Numbered from the stretch's first letter, positions 37,399-48,067 are shown. The stretch: DNA of 64,000 nucleotides from Rhodopirellula sp. (GCA_002689655.1 NZHC01000144.1:5719-69718), one strand, 5' to 3'. A program made the numbers and translations. The notes: a model not told the origin generated them from the sequence alone.

Positions 37399-38343
37399 AT
37401 GAATTTAACACAACGTCTACTCATCATCGTCTTGGTTGGGATCAGCGCGATTATCCCCCATGTGCGGGCCGATGAACGCCGTGCTCCCGCGCCAAAGGTC
37501 GACCCAGACAAGTTAAAAAACATCTTTTTCACTGATATCAACGATGCATTCCGGGGTCAGGCACCCACGATTGCAAGCGTACGAGCAACCGCCGCGCCTG
37601 CAGCGCCGGCTTCTACTGCGCCCTCGGGAGGACAAACAACGCAAACGGGGAACGACTTATGGTCAGGTCTGATTTCGCCCCAGTCACTCGAAGACGAGGT
37701 CAAAAGGATAAAACTTGAATTCGACAGCGTCGTGACAACTCCGGGTGCGTTCAACAGTGGTGGATACCTTGACGCACGATTGCATCTTACAGTGCTTGCT
37801 TCTTTGTTTGCGGTCATCAATCAACACCCCGCTGAGGTTCGTTGGAAGGATCAGGCTGCCTCGGCTCGTGACCTGATCAGTAGAACGGCCTTCAACTGTA
37901 AGGCTGGCTCAACGCAGGTCTACAACGAAGCCAAGCTGCGAAAGGGGGACTTGCAAGATCTCGTTGCAGGCAGCGGGCTCGCGAGCAAAGAGTCGGAAGA
38001 GGAAACCGATTGGACCATGATTGCCGACCGCTCACCCTTGATGGAATATGCTGAGTTATTGATCGATTCATTAGAAGATGGTGCCCGCGACGAGGGCACT
38101 ATCAAGAAAGAGACGGATTTGGTTAAACGCAACAGTGAATTGATTGCTGTCTTGGGAGAGATCCTCGCCCAAGAAGGCATGGATGATGCGGATGATGACG
38201 ACTATGCAAAGCTTAGTCGCGACATGAGTGACAATGGCAAAAACGTGACCGCCGCCTTGACTCGTGGGGACTTCGAGGCCGTTCGTCTTGGGGTGTCGAA
38301 GATTCGCCAAAAGTGCGATGCGTGTCATGAACAATACCGCTAA
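37399..38343 (+). CDS. secreted protein with C-terminal CXXCH heme motif (cytochrome c'-like)
   Basis: From ATG 37399 (GGAAG upstream) the 314-residue protein has a signal peptide to about residue 25, a Pro/Ala/Thr-rich linker (about 60-90) and a helical C-terminal region. It ends C-D-A-C-H-E-Q-Y-R, a single CXXCH heme site at the extreme C-terminus as in cytochrome c'. The middle part (about 100-200) also looks helical and may be a second, heme-less copy of the fold. It should be periplasmic and redox- or gas-binding; this is inferred from motif position only. It has its own promoter at 37332-37361. Confidence 0.72.
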   Translation: MNLTQRLLIIVLVGISAIIPHVRADERRAPAPKVDPDKLKNIFFTDINDAFRGQAPTIASVRATAAPAAPASTAPSGGQTTQTGNDLWSGLISPQSLEDEVKRIKLEFDSVVTTPGAFNSGGYLDARLHLTVLASLFAVINQHPAEVRWKDQAASARDLISRTAFNCKAGSTQVYNEAKLRKGDLQDLVAGSGLASKESEEETDWTMIADRSPLMEYAELLIDSLEDGARDEGTIKKETDLVKRNSELIAVLGEILAQEGMDDADDDDYAKLSRDMSDNGKNVTAALTRGDFEAVRLGVSKIRQKCDACHEQYR

Positions 38344-38457
38344 GTGAGCGGTGTTGCCAGCGCGCCAGCAACGACATCATGCACCCTGCTGGCTCCTGTG
38401 ATGTGAGTCACCTGACATCCCCGCTGGTCGTCCTCCTCATTCTCGACCATCCATGCC

Positions 38458-39624
38458 TTACCAATCTGCCAATGGCCCCGTCGAGGACTCCACAGCGTAC
38501 CCGAACTGAGTATCGCAAAAAGCGTCTGTCATGCCTGCGATGTATTCACCCACCACGGACTCAATGGGGTTTGATTCAGCCCGCTGACGGAATCTCAGTG
38601 GCATTCGAGATGGGTTTTGTACCAAGACGCGAAACATTGTCTCGAGCCTGTCAGATGCGGCCCTGCGAACGGGGATCAACCGTTCATGCCGATAGACAGC
38701 GTTGAAGAGAAACGACTCTAACTCACGCCGCTCAAAGCCAATCGCGTCACTATGGCAGAAACGCAACCCGGCCTCGCTTACACTTGCGGTGTCGTGTCCC
38801 GCAAAGGGACGTAAGGCTTCAACCGCCTGTTCCAATAAATCGCCCACCTGCAAATCGATCAATTCGTGCACCAACAGTTGCCGCAGCTGTGATTTTGGTA
38901 ATAAACCGTGCCTACCTCGAGTCCGCTCCAAAGCACGGCGAATCACCGCAAGTTCCGACAACTCTTCGATTGACAACAAGCCCATTTGAAGTGCATCGTC
39001 AACATCATGTGCGTCGTAGGCAATTGAATCCGCAGCGTCAACTAGCTGAACTTCCAGCACGGGAGAGCGGCCCACAGCGGCTTCTGCCTTATGAGCACGC
39101 ACATCCTGTCCGGCCAGTGTCTCGCGCGACAGGTTCAACCCGGGAAAGCTTGCGTATCTTTGTTCTAATTGTTCGACAATTACCAATGCGAAGCCATTGT
39201 GGGAGAACCCTCCAACGGATTCCATGCAATGACTGAGAACATCTTCGCCGCAATGGCCGAAAGGTGGGTGCCCGATATCATGCATCAGCGCCAATGCTTC
39301 GGTCAGATCCTCATTCAGACGCAGAACCCGCGCCATCGTTCTCGCTACTGATGCGACTTCAAAGGTATGCGTCAGGCGGGTGCGATGGTAAATCCCCATC
39401 TCACCTGTAAACACCTGCATCTTCCCGCTTAATCGCCGAAAAGCGCTGCTATGCAAAATTCGATCACGATCACGCGCAAATGGCCCGCGATAGGGATGAG
39501 ATACCTCAGAATGAACACGTCCCCCGGTGTCCCGACTGTGCATGGCGTATGAGGCCAGCAACAGGTGTTCGCGGTCGGCATATCGACGAAGGTCAATCAT
39601 GGGTTCAGAATTTGGTTGATCCAA
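38458..39624 (-). CDS. dgt: dGTPase-like deoxynucleoside triphosphate triphosphohydrolase
   Basis: The 388-residue HD-domain protein shows R-D-R-I-L-H-S-S-A-F-R-R-L-x-x-K-x-Q-V-F near residue 52, then R-x-T-H-T-F-E-V near 83 and H-D-I-G-H-P-P-F-G-H-x-G-E near 115. These supply the H...HD...D metal site and the family-specific HPPFGH loop. D-S-I-A-Y-D-A-H-D-V-D-D-A follows. Such enzymes hydrolyse dNTPs to nucleoside and triphosphate; length and layout fit the Dgt type-2 family. It is convergent with the upstream CXXCH gene. Confidence 0.92.
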   Translation of the reverse strand: MDQPNSEPMIDLRRYADREHLLLASYAMHSRDTGGRVHSEVSHPYRGPFARDRDRILHSSAFRRLSGKMQVFTGEMGIYHRTRLTHTFEVASVARTMARVLRLNEDLTEALALMHDIGHPPFGHCGEDVLSHCMESVGGFSHNGFALVIVEQLEQRYASFPGLNLSRETLAGQDVRAHKAEAAVGRSPVLEVQLVDAADSIAYDAHDVDDALQMGLLSIEELSELAVIRRALERTRGRHGLLPKSQLRQLLVHELIDLQVGDLLEQAVEALRPFAGHDTASVSEAGLRFCHSDAIGFERRELESFLFNAVYRHERLIPVRRAASDRLETMFRVLVQNPSRMPLRFRQRAESNPIESVVGEYIAGMTDAFCDTQFGYAVESSTGPLADW

Positions 39625-39923
39625 AGTGTTCCCATTAATATTTTGGTGGACGTTGTTCAGTTAGATCGACCCCCGTCAGGATAACATTTTGCGACGTTGC
39701 CCACAGCGGCCTCGCCCATCGCCATTTAAACCATGCACAGGGCGGCTAAACCAAATTAGTCAAGATCCGAAGGTCCCAAATCTGCCTTTCACATGTTGGA
39801 TTTTAAGCCTGAACTCGGCCCCACGCGACAAATATGCTCCCACCGACACGCTTTCTCTGTTCAACGCGTACCGATAAACTGCGAGTCCAAAAGATCTGTA
39901 TTCTGATCGGAGAGGCTCACACG

Positions 39924-40403
39924 ATGGCTGGCAGCAAACCCTGGTTGCAAAATGAATGGATCCAACATAGCCAACACATGCTCGATTCGTATCACTGTCT
40001 GTTGGGTCATCATCTGATTGAACGGGCGGGCGGTCCTGCCGAACAAGCAGAGAGGCTGTTCAACTCAACTTTCGTCGTCGTTTCACATGGCACTCAGCCA
40101 GACCCGCTGCTCAACTATGCAAACGCTGTCGCACTAAGACTTTGGAATATCTCCATTCCCACCCTTCTCGAGACGCCGTCCCGAATGACCGCAGAAACCA
40201 TGCACCGAGACGAGCGTGCGAAGCTATTGGCACGCACGACCCGTGACGGATACGTCGATGATTATCGAGGCGTTCGAATTACAACCGATGGACAGCGTTT
40301 CCTCATTGACCGGGCCACTGTTTGGAATGTTTCTGACCACATGGGAGCCTGTGTCGGCCAAGCAGCAACATTCAACCGTTGGACCAACCTGGAACCAGCC
40401 TAG
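39924..40403 (+). CDS. MEKHLA-domain protein
   Basis: Taking ATG 39924, with GGAGAGG nine bases upstream, the 159-residue protein is a stand-alone MEKHLA domain. It shows H-x-x-x-M-L-D-S-Y near residue 20, V-V-S-H-G-T-x-x-D-P-L-L-N-Y-A-N, A-L-x-L-W, T-P-S-R-M-T-A-E, R-D-G-Y-V-D-D-Y-R-G-V-R-I and V-W-N-V-S-D-x-x-G-x-x-V-G-Q-A-A. This PAS-like domain is known from plant HD-ZIP III proteins and as short proteins in bacteria; its bacterial role is unknown. No neighbour suggests a partner. Confidence 0.82.
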   Translation: MAGSKPWLQNEWIQHSQHMLDSYHCLLGHHLIERAGGPAEQAERLFNSTFVVVSHGTQPDPLLNYANAVALRLWNISIPTLLETPSRMTAETMHRDERAKLLARTTRDGYVDDYRGVRITTDGQRFLIDRATVWNVSDHMGACVGQAATFNRWTNLEPA

Positions 40404-40949
40404 TACCCTCTGTCTTGCTCTACTGGCAGGGTCACTTACCCGGACTCCACCACTTCATTCGTTGCATGGACAAGGTACGACTCGGATGATATTCCCCGAT
40501 TTTGCCTCAGCGATGAAATAAAAGTTCTGATTCAAAATGGGAAAAATGATTTGGTATTGCACGACAGTTCTCCATTCGGCTTCGGGAACGACGGAAAATT
40601 AAACACACGGCTCCGCTATCAGGAATAGCACTGCACCCTGAAGAGCATCAATCAGACTCACATCTCTTGAGCGAGCTTGTTAGGCTCGTGGACAACCCGT
40701 GACGGCTACTGTTAATCAACGCCACCCAATAGGTTGCTAACCGTCAGCTCTGCTAAACTCTACGCACCAATGTTATTGTTGGGTCACACACTGCGCAAAC
40801 ACGAAGCCCAATGCTTTCGGCCAGCTTGCACTTTAGAGCGCATGCCCGCAACTTGTGTAAGTGAGTGCGCTTGCCGCCGGCCTAAAATCCCGCTGCTACA
40901 ACACAGTCACAACTCACTTCCTACTTACGCCCTCGACAGGACGCACTTC
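40404..40949. other. non-coding interval
   Basis: These 546 bp before the second PQQ propeller gene hold no convincing gene or structure. The propeller frame is open from 40734, but that upstream part has no signal features. Confidence 0.4.
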
Positions 40950-42299
40950 ATGCCCGGTCCCCATCTACGCCATCTCGCCCTTCTTGTCACCGTTGCGGTT
41001 ACCTGCGCACCGCACATCACAACGCTCAGAGCAGCTGATGTGAGTTATTCATGGGGAAGTTTCAGGGGGCCCGAAGGAAATGGGGTTGCTTCCGGATCGC
41101 ATCCCAATTCGTGGAGCATGAATAGCAACCTGGCGTGGTCAGTTGAGGTTCCCGGTGGTGGCTGGTCATCACCGGTAGTTGCCGGAGAGAAAATTTTCGT
41201 AACCACCGCAGTGGCTGGGGATGGCACGCGTCCCAAAGGGTTTGGGGAAGGCGTAGCGTCCATGCGATCGCACTTTTCGGGAAAGGCACCCACAGAAGCT
41301 TATAGTTTCGAGGTGCACTGCATAAGCCTTAAAGACGGCAGCCTCTTGTGGAGGCAGCAAGTGGTTTCGAAAACACCACCTCACAAAGTTCATCCCTCGA
41401 ATTCTTACGCAACAGAGTCCCCGGTAGCTGATGGCGAGCGAGTGTACGCCTACTTTGCGGCCGTGGGTGTTGTCGCATGTCTCGATCAGAGGGGTAAAAC
41501 TCTGTGGCGAAAAGAGGTGGGAGCTTACAGAACTTCGAGCGACTTCGGCAGCGGCAGTTCACTAGCCATCAACGACGGTTTAGTTTTCGTTCAATGTGAC
41601 AATGAAGAGAAGTCTTTCCTTACAGCACTGGATTGCAAGACGGGTGAGGAGAAGTGGAAGCTTGACCGTACAGGTCGAACGAGTTGGAGCTCACCAATCA
41701 TTTGGAAGAACAAAACACGGACGGAACTCGTCGTTTGTGGCGCTGGAAATGTCTCGGCCTACGAGCCCGCAACAGGCGCTTCCTTATGGAAGTTGACCGG
41801 AACTGGCGGGGCATTTAGCGCATCACCGACCTGTGACCAAGACCGTATTTATCTTGGCAACAGTGGACGGAACAGCCGCGGGCCTTTGATCGCAGTTGCT
41901 GCAGGCGCAACGGGCGACCTGAATCTCGAGTCGCTAGGCGAGGGCCAAGTCGTATGGATCGAAGATGCAGCCGCGCCCGGAATGTGTTCACCAGTGGTCG
42001 TTGATGGGCGTCTGTACGTTCTCAGCCGTGGCATTCTCAGTTGCCACGACGCGGCAACTGGCGAGCGTCTGTACAGGGAGAGACTCAAGAATGCATCCAG
42101 CGTAACTTCTTCTCTATGGGCTGCCGACGGCATGATTTATGCACTCAACGAATCCGGTGAGACCTCAGTCATTCAGGGAGGCGACGAGTTTGCCCAACTA
42201 CCAACAAATGAAACTCCTGGTTTATACTGGTCGACTCCCTCCGTTGCCGGGAAAGCCCTCCTGCTACGCGGTGCGAAAATGCTCCACTGCATTCGATAG
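40950..42299 (+). CDS. secreted PQQ-type beta-propeller protein
   Basis: From ATG 40950 the 449-residue protein has a signal peptide (residues 1 to about 30, ending L-R-A-A). W-G-S-F-R-G-P-E-G-N-G-V-A, the planctomycete PQQ-like opening, comes next. Propeller blades follow with G-W-S-S-P-V-V-A-G-E-K-I-F-V-T-T, A-L-D-C-K-T-G-E-E-K-W and A-Y-E-P-A-T-G-A-S-L-W. It is a paralogue of the 24329 gene with the same blade order; no catalytic residues can be named. The start was chosen for the signal peptide; A-G-G-A precedes it. Confidence 0.87.
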   Translation: MPGPHLRHLALLVTVAVTCAPHITTLRAADVSYSWGSFRGPEGNGVASGSHPNSWSMNSNLAWSVEVPGGGWSSPVVAGEKIFVTTAVAGDGTRPKGFGEGVASMRSHFSGKAPTEAYSFEVHCISLKDGSLLWRQQVVSKTPPHKVHPSNSYATESPVADGERVYAYFAAVGVVACLDQRGKTLWRKEVGAYRTSSDFGSGSSLAINDGLVFVQCDNEEKSFLTALDCKTGEEKWKLDRTGRTSWSSPIIWKNKTRTELVVCGAGNVSAYEPATGASLWKLTGTGGAFSASPTCDQDRIYLGNSGRNSRGPLIAVAAGATGDLNLESLGEGQVVWIEDAAAPGMCSPVVVDGRLYVLSRGILSCHDAATGERLYRERLKNASSVTSSLWAADGMIYALNESGETSVIQGGDEFAQLPTNETPGLYWSTPSVAGKALLLRGAKMLHCIR

Positions 42300-42782
42300 A
42301 ATGGTCTTTCAAGGGTTCCCCAAGCAGCCACACCTCAACAGCACGAGAATGAATTCTGTTGATAGAACGGTGCATGAGCATTGTTGATATGCGGGCGAGC
42401 ACGCCGCATGCCTAAGATCGTATTGCCCAGCCCAGCAGTCATCTTGCCGGATCTTGTGGCACATTTAACGGCTAGTCTGCTTATCCCAAAGGAATGAGAT
42501 GTGAGGCGGCAAACGCCACCCCGCAGTTGGGGTGAAAACGATTCTGCAAGTTGTCCCGCCCCTCCGGCTTACGCTTGCGACCGCTATCCCTCCAGCATCA
42601 TGGACGCAAGAAAAATGTCGGACGTGTGATCGCCCCACAACCCAATTTCAACCTAAGCTCCCTACAGCGGGGGCTGTCCGTGGGAAATAAGTTCTCCACC
42701 GCCCCCTGCTGGCGACAGCAATTCAAATTGAAGTTCTCGGGCATGTTGCACCGAGTATTCAATCGGCACTGGGGATGGTCCG
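42300..42782. other. leader region of the chemosensory operon
   Basis: These 483 bp precede cheA. The one notable structure is a pair of adjacent hairpins at about 42503-42533. No coding sequence is convincing and no promoter could be assigned. Confidence 0.4.
42503..42533 (+). other. tandem hairpins in the cheA leader
   Basis: GGCG-GCAAA-CGCC is followed directly by CACCCC-GCAGTT-GGGGTG, two compact stems of 4 and 6 bp with no T-run after them. They lie about 250 bp before cheA. The sequence does not match the known c-di-GMP riboswitch consensus, so an RNA element is only a possibility. Coordinates are approximate to a few bases. Confidence 0.4.
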
Positions 42783-45248
42783 TTGGAAAACGAAGAGTTC
42801 ATTCGCGAGTTCCTCGAAGAATCCGAGGAGAATCTTGATCAACTTGATCAGGATTTTGTCTCGCTCGAGCAGCACCCAGGGGATCTCGAGCGGCTGGACA
42901 GTATTTATCGCGCCATCCACACGATCAAGGGAACCAGCGGTTTCTTTGGCTTTTCGAAACTCGGTGCTGTGGCTCATGCGGCTGAAAACCTGCTAAGCCG
43001 TCTTCGTGACGGCGAAATCACGCTCACTGAGCGCCTCACATCTGCCCTGCTCGACTCAGTCGATGCGATTCGTGACATCCTGTCAAACATCAGCAAGGAT
43101 GGTGGAGAGGGCGAAGGTAATTACAGGGCGCTGAACCAGCAATTGGATGACTTGTGTGCCTCAGCTCCTCTTACCGAGGTTGCCACTGACGATGCAAAAC
43201 ATGCAGTTGTCGATGGAAACGCCTCGCATGTCGCAGGATCAACCGACAACGTCATTACGGATGATGAAGAACCGCCACCAACGCCGCCAGCTGTTACATT
43301 TTCCCAACCAACGTCGGTACATCAACCGCCTGCATTTGACCCGTCAAGCACGGACAATCAAAAGAGCGTGGCAAGCAGCATCACCACTGCTCCCCCGATT
43401 GAATATTCGATTGAGCAGCCCACTGCTGATCTAAACCAACCCACCGGCGAGGGACCGCGACGCCTCGAACAGGAAACCAACCTTCAGAACTCAACTCCGG
43501 AACTGGCCCATCGCACCGACCCAACCTCAGGAACGAACCACAATGCTGGATCCGAGGGCAGCATTCGTGTTGACGTCGGTTTGCTCAACCAATTGATGGA
43601 TCTCGTCGGTGAACTTGTTCTCGCTCGAAACCAACTTTTGCAGACACACGGTAACGACAAGGATTCTCAGTTTTCCAAGATCACACAACAAGTCAATCGT
43701 ATCACTACGGAGCTTCAAGAACGCGTCATGCAGACGCGAATGCAACCTATCGGCAATATCTGGGGAAAATTCCCGCGGTTGGTTCGCGACCTCGCCGTGA
43801 TGTGTGGAAAAGAAATCGATCTAGGCATGCACGGTGCTGAGACCGAGGTAGACAAGTCTCTGCTGGAAGCAATCAAGGATCCACTGACGCACCTCATCCG
43901 CAACGCAATTGACCACGGTATCGAAACTGCTGAAGACCGTGTCTTGTGCGGCAAGCACGAAAAAGGCCAGCTGCATCTTCGAGCCTGGCACCAAGGTGGC
44001 AAGGTCAACATTGAAATAACTGATGACGGACGCGGAATCGACGCTGCAAGCATCCGCGAAAAAGCCATTTCAAAAAACCTGATCACACCTCAAGACGCGG
44101 AGACAATGGAGGATCAACAAATGGTCCAACTCATCTTTCGACCCGGATTTTCGACCGCACAGGAAGTTACCGGAATCTCGGGACGCGGAGTTGGCATGGA
44201 TGTCGTCAAAACAAATATTGAAAGCATTGGCGGCACGATTGAGGTTCAAAGCCGACCTGGCACTGGTACCGCCATCAAAGTCAAAATTCCCTTGACACTT
44301 GCAATTGTTCCCGCACTTATCATCTCGAGCAACAACCAACTATTTGCGATTCCGCAGAGTCATCTCGTTGAAATGTTGCGATTGGACCTGAAAAATCAAC
44401 GCGACCGTATTGAGCACCTAAGGGATACTCCAGTGTATCGCCTCCGTGGTGAGTTACTTCCTCTGGTTGGACTTCGTCAACTAATGGGAACCGAATTAGC
44501 AACCAACACTGCACAATTGGAACATGTCAATATAGTCGTCCTCCAAGCCGACAACTGTCGTTTCGGGCTGATTGTTGATCATGTGGAGCGTACAGAAGAG
44601 ATCGTAGTCAAAGCCCTTCACTCATCGCTTGGTGTCGTTCCGCACTTCGCCGGTGCAACTGTCATGGGCGATGGCCGTGTAGCGCTGATTCTTGATGTGC
44701 TTGGACTAGCAACCGACATTGGGCTCACAGTAGAAGAACTCCAAAGAGCCTCAGAGCTGATCGATCAACCAACCCTTGAGTCACCAGCAACACGAATGCT
44801 GATCTTCCGCGTGTCGTCAGGGCGTGAATTAGCCATGCCTCTCTCTGAAATAGACCGAATTGAAGAAGTACCGATCGCGAGAATCGAACAAACAGAAAAA
44901 CTGCAGGCTGTTCAGTATCGTGGACAAATCATGCCATTGTTGCCACTCTCAGAAATACTCGGCGAGCCGGGCCGAGATCGTTTCCTCCCCAATGACAACA
45001 CAACTTTTCCAGACGAGGCTGTAAAAGCGATTGTGGTGAGTGTAAACGGAGCACACACAGCACTCGCCGTCAGAGACATTGTTGACGTGGCGGCACAAGA
45101 AGGCACCATGCGTGTGACAAACAATCCAGCAAGCCTCGTACGCGGAGCGGCTGTGATTAACGGAAAAGTAACCGATGTGCTTGACCTTCAATCCGTCCTA
45201 CACAGTAGCGGTCTCCATGATCACTCGCTCATAGGAACAGAACAATGA
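42783..45248 (+). CDS. cheA: chemotaxis histidine kinase CheA with two CheW-like domains
   Basis: The 821-residue kinase phosphorylates its response regulators in answer to receptor state. Domain order: HPt at 1-110 with phospho-acceptor H46 in A-I-H-T-I-K-G-T-S-G; a Thr/Pro/Gln-rich linker at about 125-255 in place of a CheY-binding P2; dimerisation helices; then the ATPase with R-N-A-I-D-H-G-I, D-D-G-R-G-I and G-R-G-V-G-M-D-V-V. Two successive CheW-like modules follow (about 500-655 and 670-815), whereas most CheA proteins have one. It starts at TTG 42783 with GGGGA upstream; an ATG at 42775 is out of frame. Its stop overlaps cheW by 4 bp. Confidence 0.93.
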   Translation: MENEEFIREFLEESEENLDQLDQDFVSLEQHPGDLERLDSIYRAIHTIKGTSGFFGFSKLGAVAHAAENLLSRLRDGEITLTERLTSALLDSVDAIRDILSNISKDGGEGEGNYRALNQQLDDLCASAPLTEVATDDAKHAVVDGNASHVAGSTDNVITDDEEPPPTPPAVTFSQPTSVHQPPAFDPSSTDNQKSVASSITTAPPIEYSIEQPTADLNQPTGEGPRRLEQETNLQNSTPELAHRTDPTSGTNHNAGSEGSIRVDVGLLNQLMDLVGELVLARNQLLQTHGNDKDSQFSKITQQVNRITTELQERVMQTRMQPIGNIWGKFPRLVRDLAVMCGKEIDLGMHGAETEVDKSLLEAIKDPLTHLIRNAIDHGIETAEDRVLCGKHEKGQLHLRAWHQGGKVNIEITDDGRGIDAASIREKAISKNLITPQDAETMEDQQMVQLIFRPGFSTAQEVTGISGRGVGMDVVKTNIESIGGTIEVQSRPGTGTAIKVKIPLTLAIVPALIISSNNQLFAIPQSHLVEMLRLDLKNQRDRIEHLRDTPVYRLRGELLPLVGLRQLMGTELATNTAQLEHVNIVVLQADNCRFGLIVDHVERTEEIVVKALHSSLGVVPHFAGATVMGDGRVALILDVLGLATDIGLTVEELQRASELIDQPTLESPATRMLIFRVSSGRELAMPLSEIDRIEEVPIARIEQTEKLQAVQYRGQIMPLLPLSEILGEPGRDRFLPNDNTTFPDEAVKAIVVSVNGAHTALAVRDIVDVAAQEGTMRVTNNPASLVRGAAVINGKVTDVLDLQSVLHSSGLHDHSLIGTEQ

Positions 45249-45766
45249 TCGCAACATTCCCCCCCAAACAAACACAAGTCTGTGCCTTCACGCTTGGTGA
45301 ACATTTATTTGGCATTGATGTCAGGTACGTTCAGGAGGTGCTCCGCTTCCAGGAATGCACTCCGATTCCGTTGACTCCGCCGTTAGTGAAGGGACTTCTG
45401 AATCTGCGCGGCCAAATTGTGTTGGCAATAGACATGAGGCACCGGCTCGGGCTCCCTGAGCAACCACGCGGATCATCGCCCATCAGCATCGTGGTACGAA
45501 TCGCGGATGGCGTGTTGAGTTTTCTCGTTGATGAAATCTTTGACGTCATGAGCCTTGATTCCGCACAATTCGAAGCGACGCCGGAGACACTTTCCAACAA
45601 CGAGAAACGGTTTGTGAGTGGATGTTTCAAGCTGGACGATCGCATCTTGATCATGCTTGATGCCTCTCAAATCGCTGACATCTCTGCCGACCTACGCAGT
45701 GCACTTGAAGGACAACGCTTGATGCCCGAACTGGACGTCCTGGCTTGCCCCAGTGCTTGCACGTGA
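45245..45766 (+). CDS. cheW: CheW coupling protein
   Basis: The 173-residue protein bridges receptor and CheA. It shows the CheW beta-barrel features: [12 protein letters not shown]-x-Y-V-Q-E-V-L, P[23 protein letters not shown] near residues 40-65, and F-L-V-D-E-I-F-D-V. The C-terminal 25 residues extend past the domain. It starts within the cheA stop (ATGA), and the mcp frame begins 100 bp after its stop. Confidence 0.93.
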   Translation: MIATFPPKQTQVCAFTLGEHLFGIDVRYVQEVLRFQECTPIPLTPPLVKGLLNLRGQIVLAIDMRHRLGLPEQPRGSSPISIVVRIADGVLSFLVDEIFDVMSLDSAQFEATPETLSNNEKRFVSGCFKLDDRILIMLDASQIADISADLRSALEGQRLMPELDVLACPSACT

Positions 45767-45866
45767 TCTACCGAACACAACTTACAAATTTAGCGACCCC
45801 GATCCCCTTCCAAAATCAGTAATTTGGCTGCTCTTCATTGAGCCGCTACCCAACGAGGGACACAAC

Positions 45867-48047
45867 ATGAACGAACCATCCACCATGAATGAACAACGAG
45901 GTCTTGCTCGACTCACTGGTATGGCGCGCAGCATATTTCGAAACCGATTGCTACTGGCATTACTTGCCATCTCGTTGATTCCCTTAAGTGTTCTCGGCTT
46001 GTCGATGTATTACCTCGCATCCAATGCGATCATGAAGCAGGCCAACGATCGATTGAGTGCTGTGCGTACCATTAAAGCCAATCAAATCCAAAGTTACTTT
46101 CACTCGATCCAGGATCAAATTCAGACATTCTCGGAAGACCGCATGGTAATTCAGGCCATGTCGGACTTAAAAACAGGGATGGAAAAGATTCAGGGCGAAA
46201 CTGAAGTGACCGACGAAAGCATCGTGGAAATGCGTCAGCAGGTCGGCAGGTACTACAACACCGAATTTGTGCGTCGATATAACGCAGAGACCAACAATGC
46301 CCAGAAAGCAGGAGGAGCTTTGCTGGACAAGCTTGTCTCTCCGTTGGACCCCAACGCGATCATGCTTCAATACCAGTACATCCAGAGAAACCCAAACGCC
46401 CTGGGGAGTAAACACCTGCTCGATGATTCTGGTGATGGCTCCAGCTACAGCAGTTCCCATTCCCTATATCACCCTATCATTCGAAGTTACTTACAGAAGT
46501 TTGGTTACTACGACATTTTCCTAGTCGACATTAAAAGCGGCGACATAGTTTATTCGGTCTTCAAGGAAGTAGATTACGCAACCTCTTTGCGTGATGGACC
46601 ATATGCATCAACCAACTTAGGACGTGCGTTTCGCGCAGCGGCCAAGTCAAGCTGGAAGGATTCAGTCATCTTTGTTGATTATGAAGCGTACCCTCCCTCC
46701 TACGAAACCCCAGCCAGCTTCATCGCATCGCCAATTTTCAATGGAGACGAAAAAGTTGGAGTGGCAATTTTTCAAATGCCTATCGGCCGAATCAATGAAA
46801 TATTGTCTGAACGCACGGGATTGGGAGAAACAGGCGAGACGTACGCCGTCGGCTCCGATCATCTGTTTCGAAATGACTCCCGTTACCTCAATGAACTGGA
46901 CGTGGAATCAACCATCATCAATCCAGCATTGAAAGTGAACACCAAGGCGGTCCTCAGTGCTCTCGAGCAAAACGACACAGATTGTACGGTCATCCAGAAT
47001 TATCGCGGAGAGCAAGTTCTTTCGTCGTGGCAACCTCTTACCGTTGACATCGACGCGGAGGGCAATCAAGACGGGCGACATTGGGCTCTGATGTCAGAAA
47101 TCGAATTAGCCGAAGTACGCCGACCTGTTATCCAGATCGCCTTTTACTCAACAATGATCTGCGTCATCACAGCGTTCTTGGTCCTATGGATCTCGTACCG
47201 CTTCTCAAGGCAATTTACCGCGGAGGCCGTTCGGCAGGCGGCACTCGTTCACGGTATCGCCGACAATACTACGTCGCTTGCGGGGGCCTCAGAAGAATTG
47301 TCGTCGGTAAGCCAACAGATGAGCACCAATGCAGAGCAAACAACCGCCCAGGCAAACGTAGTCTCGAGCGCCGCTGAACAGGTAAGTCAAAACGCACAAA
47401 CTGTTTCATCCGGCGTCGAAAGCATCACCGCAAGCATTCGAGAAATCTCAGAGAGTGCGAATGAAGCAGCTCGCGTTGCAAGCGAGTCGGTGCGGGTGGC
47501 ATCAGCTGCCAATGATCGAATTACCAAGTTGGGCCAAAGCAGCTCAGAGATCGGTGAAGTCATCAAAGTGATTACGTCAATCGCTGAGCAAACCAACATG
47601 CTTGCCCTTAATGCCACCATCGAAGCAGCGCGTGCGGGTGATGCGGGAAAAGGGTTCGCCGTCGTCGCCAATGAGGTAAAGGAATTGGCACACGAAACAG
47701 GTCGAGCCACGGAAGACATCCGGCAAAAAATTGATGCCATCCAAGAGGATACCGGCGAAGCCGTGGACGCAATTGGGCAGATTAGCACCATCATTAACAA
47801 GATAAGTGATTTTCAAAACACCATTGCAAGTGCCGTTGAACAACAAACCTCAACAACCTGTGAAATAAGTCGAAATGTTTCGGAAGCCGCCATAGGCAGC
47901 ACCGAGATTGCCCAGAACATTACCCAAGTTGTGTCAGCTGCCGAGAGCACCGCCGAGGGAGCTGGCAACATGCAGATGTCGGCAGAAGAGTTGGCGAGAA
48001 TGGCAGCGGATCTCCGTTCCCTCGTCGAGCAGTACCGCGACGCTTGA
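45867..48047 (+). CDS. methyl-accepting chemotaxis protein without an evident HAMP domain
   Basis: From ATG 45867 (GAGGGA upstream) the 726-residue receptor has membrane helix 1 at about 27-48 and a large extracytoplasmic region of about 370 residues, long enough for a double Cache sensor. Membrane helix 2 is at about 420-443, and the signalling coiled coil reaches to the C-terminus. The CheA/CheW-binding tip reads [16 protein letters not shown] near residue 580. Only about 20 residues separate helix 2 from the coiled coil, too few for a HAMP domain. No C-terminal CheR/CheB tether peptide is present. The ligand is unknown. Confidence 0.9.
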   Translation: MNEPSTMNEQRGLARLTGMARSIFRNRLLLALLAISLIPLSVLGLSMYYLASNAIMKQANDRLSAVRTIKANQIQSYFHSIQDQIQTFSEDRMVIQAMSDLKTGMEKIQGETEVTDESIVEMRQQVGRYYNTEFVRRYNAETNNAQKAGGALLDKLVSPLDPNAIMLQYQYIQRNPNALGSKHLLDDSGDGSSYSSSHSLYHPIIRSYLQKFGYYDIFLVDIKSGDIVYSVFKEVDYATSLRDGPYASTNLGRAFRAAAKSSWKDSVIFVDYEAYPPSYETPASFIASPIFNGDEKVGVAIFQMPIGRINEILSERTGLGETGETYAVGSDHLFRNDSRYLNELDVESTIINPALKVNTKAVLSALEQNDTDCTVIQNYRGEQVLSSWQPLTVDIDAEGNQDGRHWALMSEIELAEVRRPVIQIAFYSTMICVITAFLVLWISYRFSRQFTAEAVRQAALVHGIADNTTSLAGASEELSSVSQQMSTNAEQTTAQANVVSSAAEQVSQNAQTVSSGVESITASIREISESANEAARVASESVRVASAANDRITKLGQSSSEIGEVIKVITSIAEQTNMLALNATIEAARAGDAGKGFAVVANEVKELAHETGRATEDIRQKIDAIQEDTGEAVDAIGQISTIINKISDFQNTIASAVEQQTSTTCEISRNVSEAAIGSTEIAQNITQVVSAAESTAEGAGNMQMSAEELARMAADLRSLVEQYRDA

Positions 48048-48067
48048 TAATTCGGTAGCATCAAACC

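Noticed and set aside
42503-42533. c-di-GMP riboswitch before cheA
   Set aside because: The conserved tetraloop-receptor and G-rich segments of the class are absent; only simple hairpins are seen.
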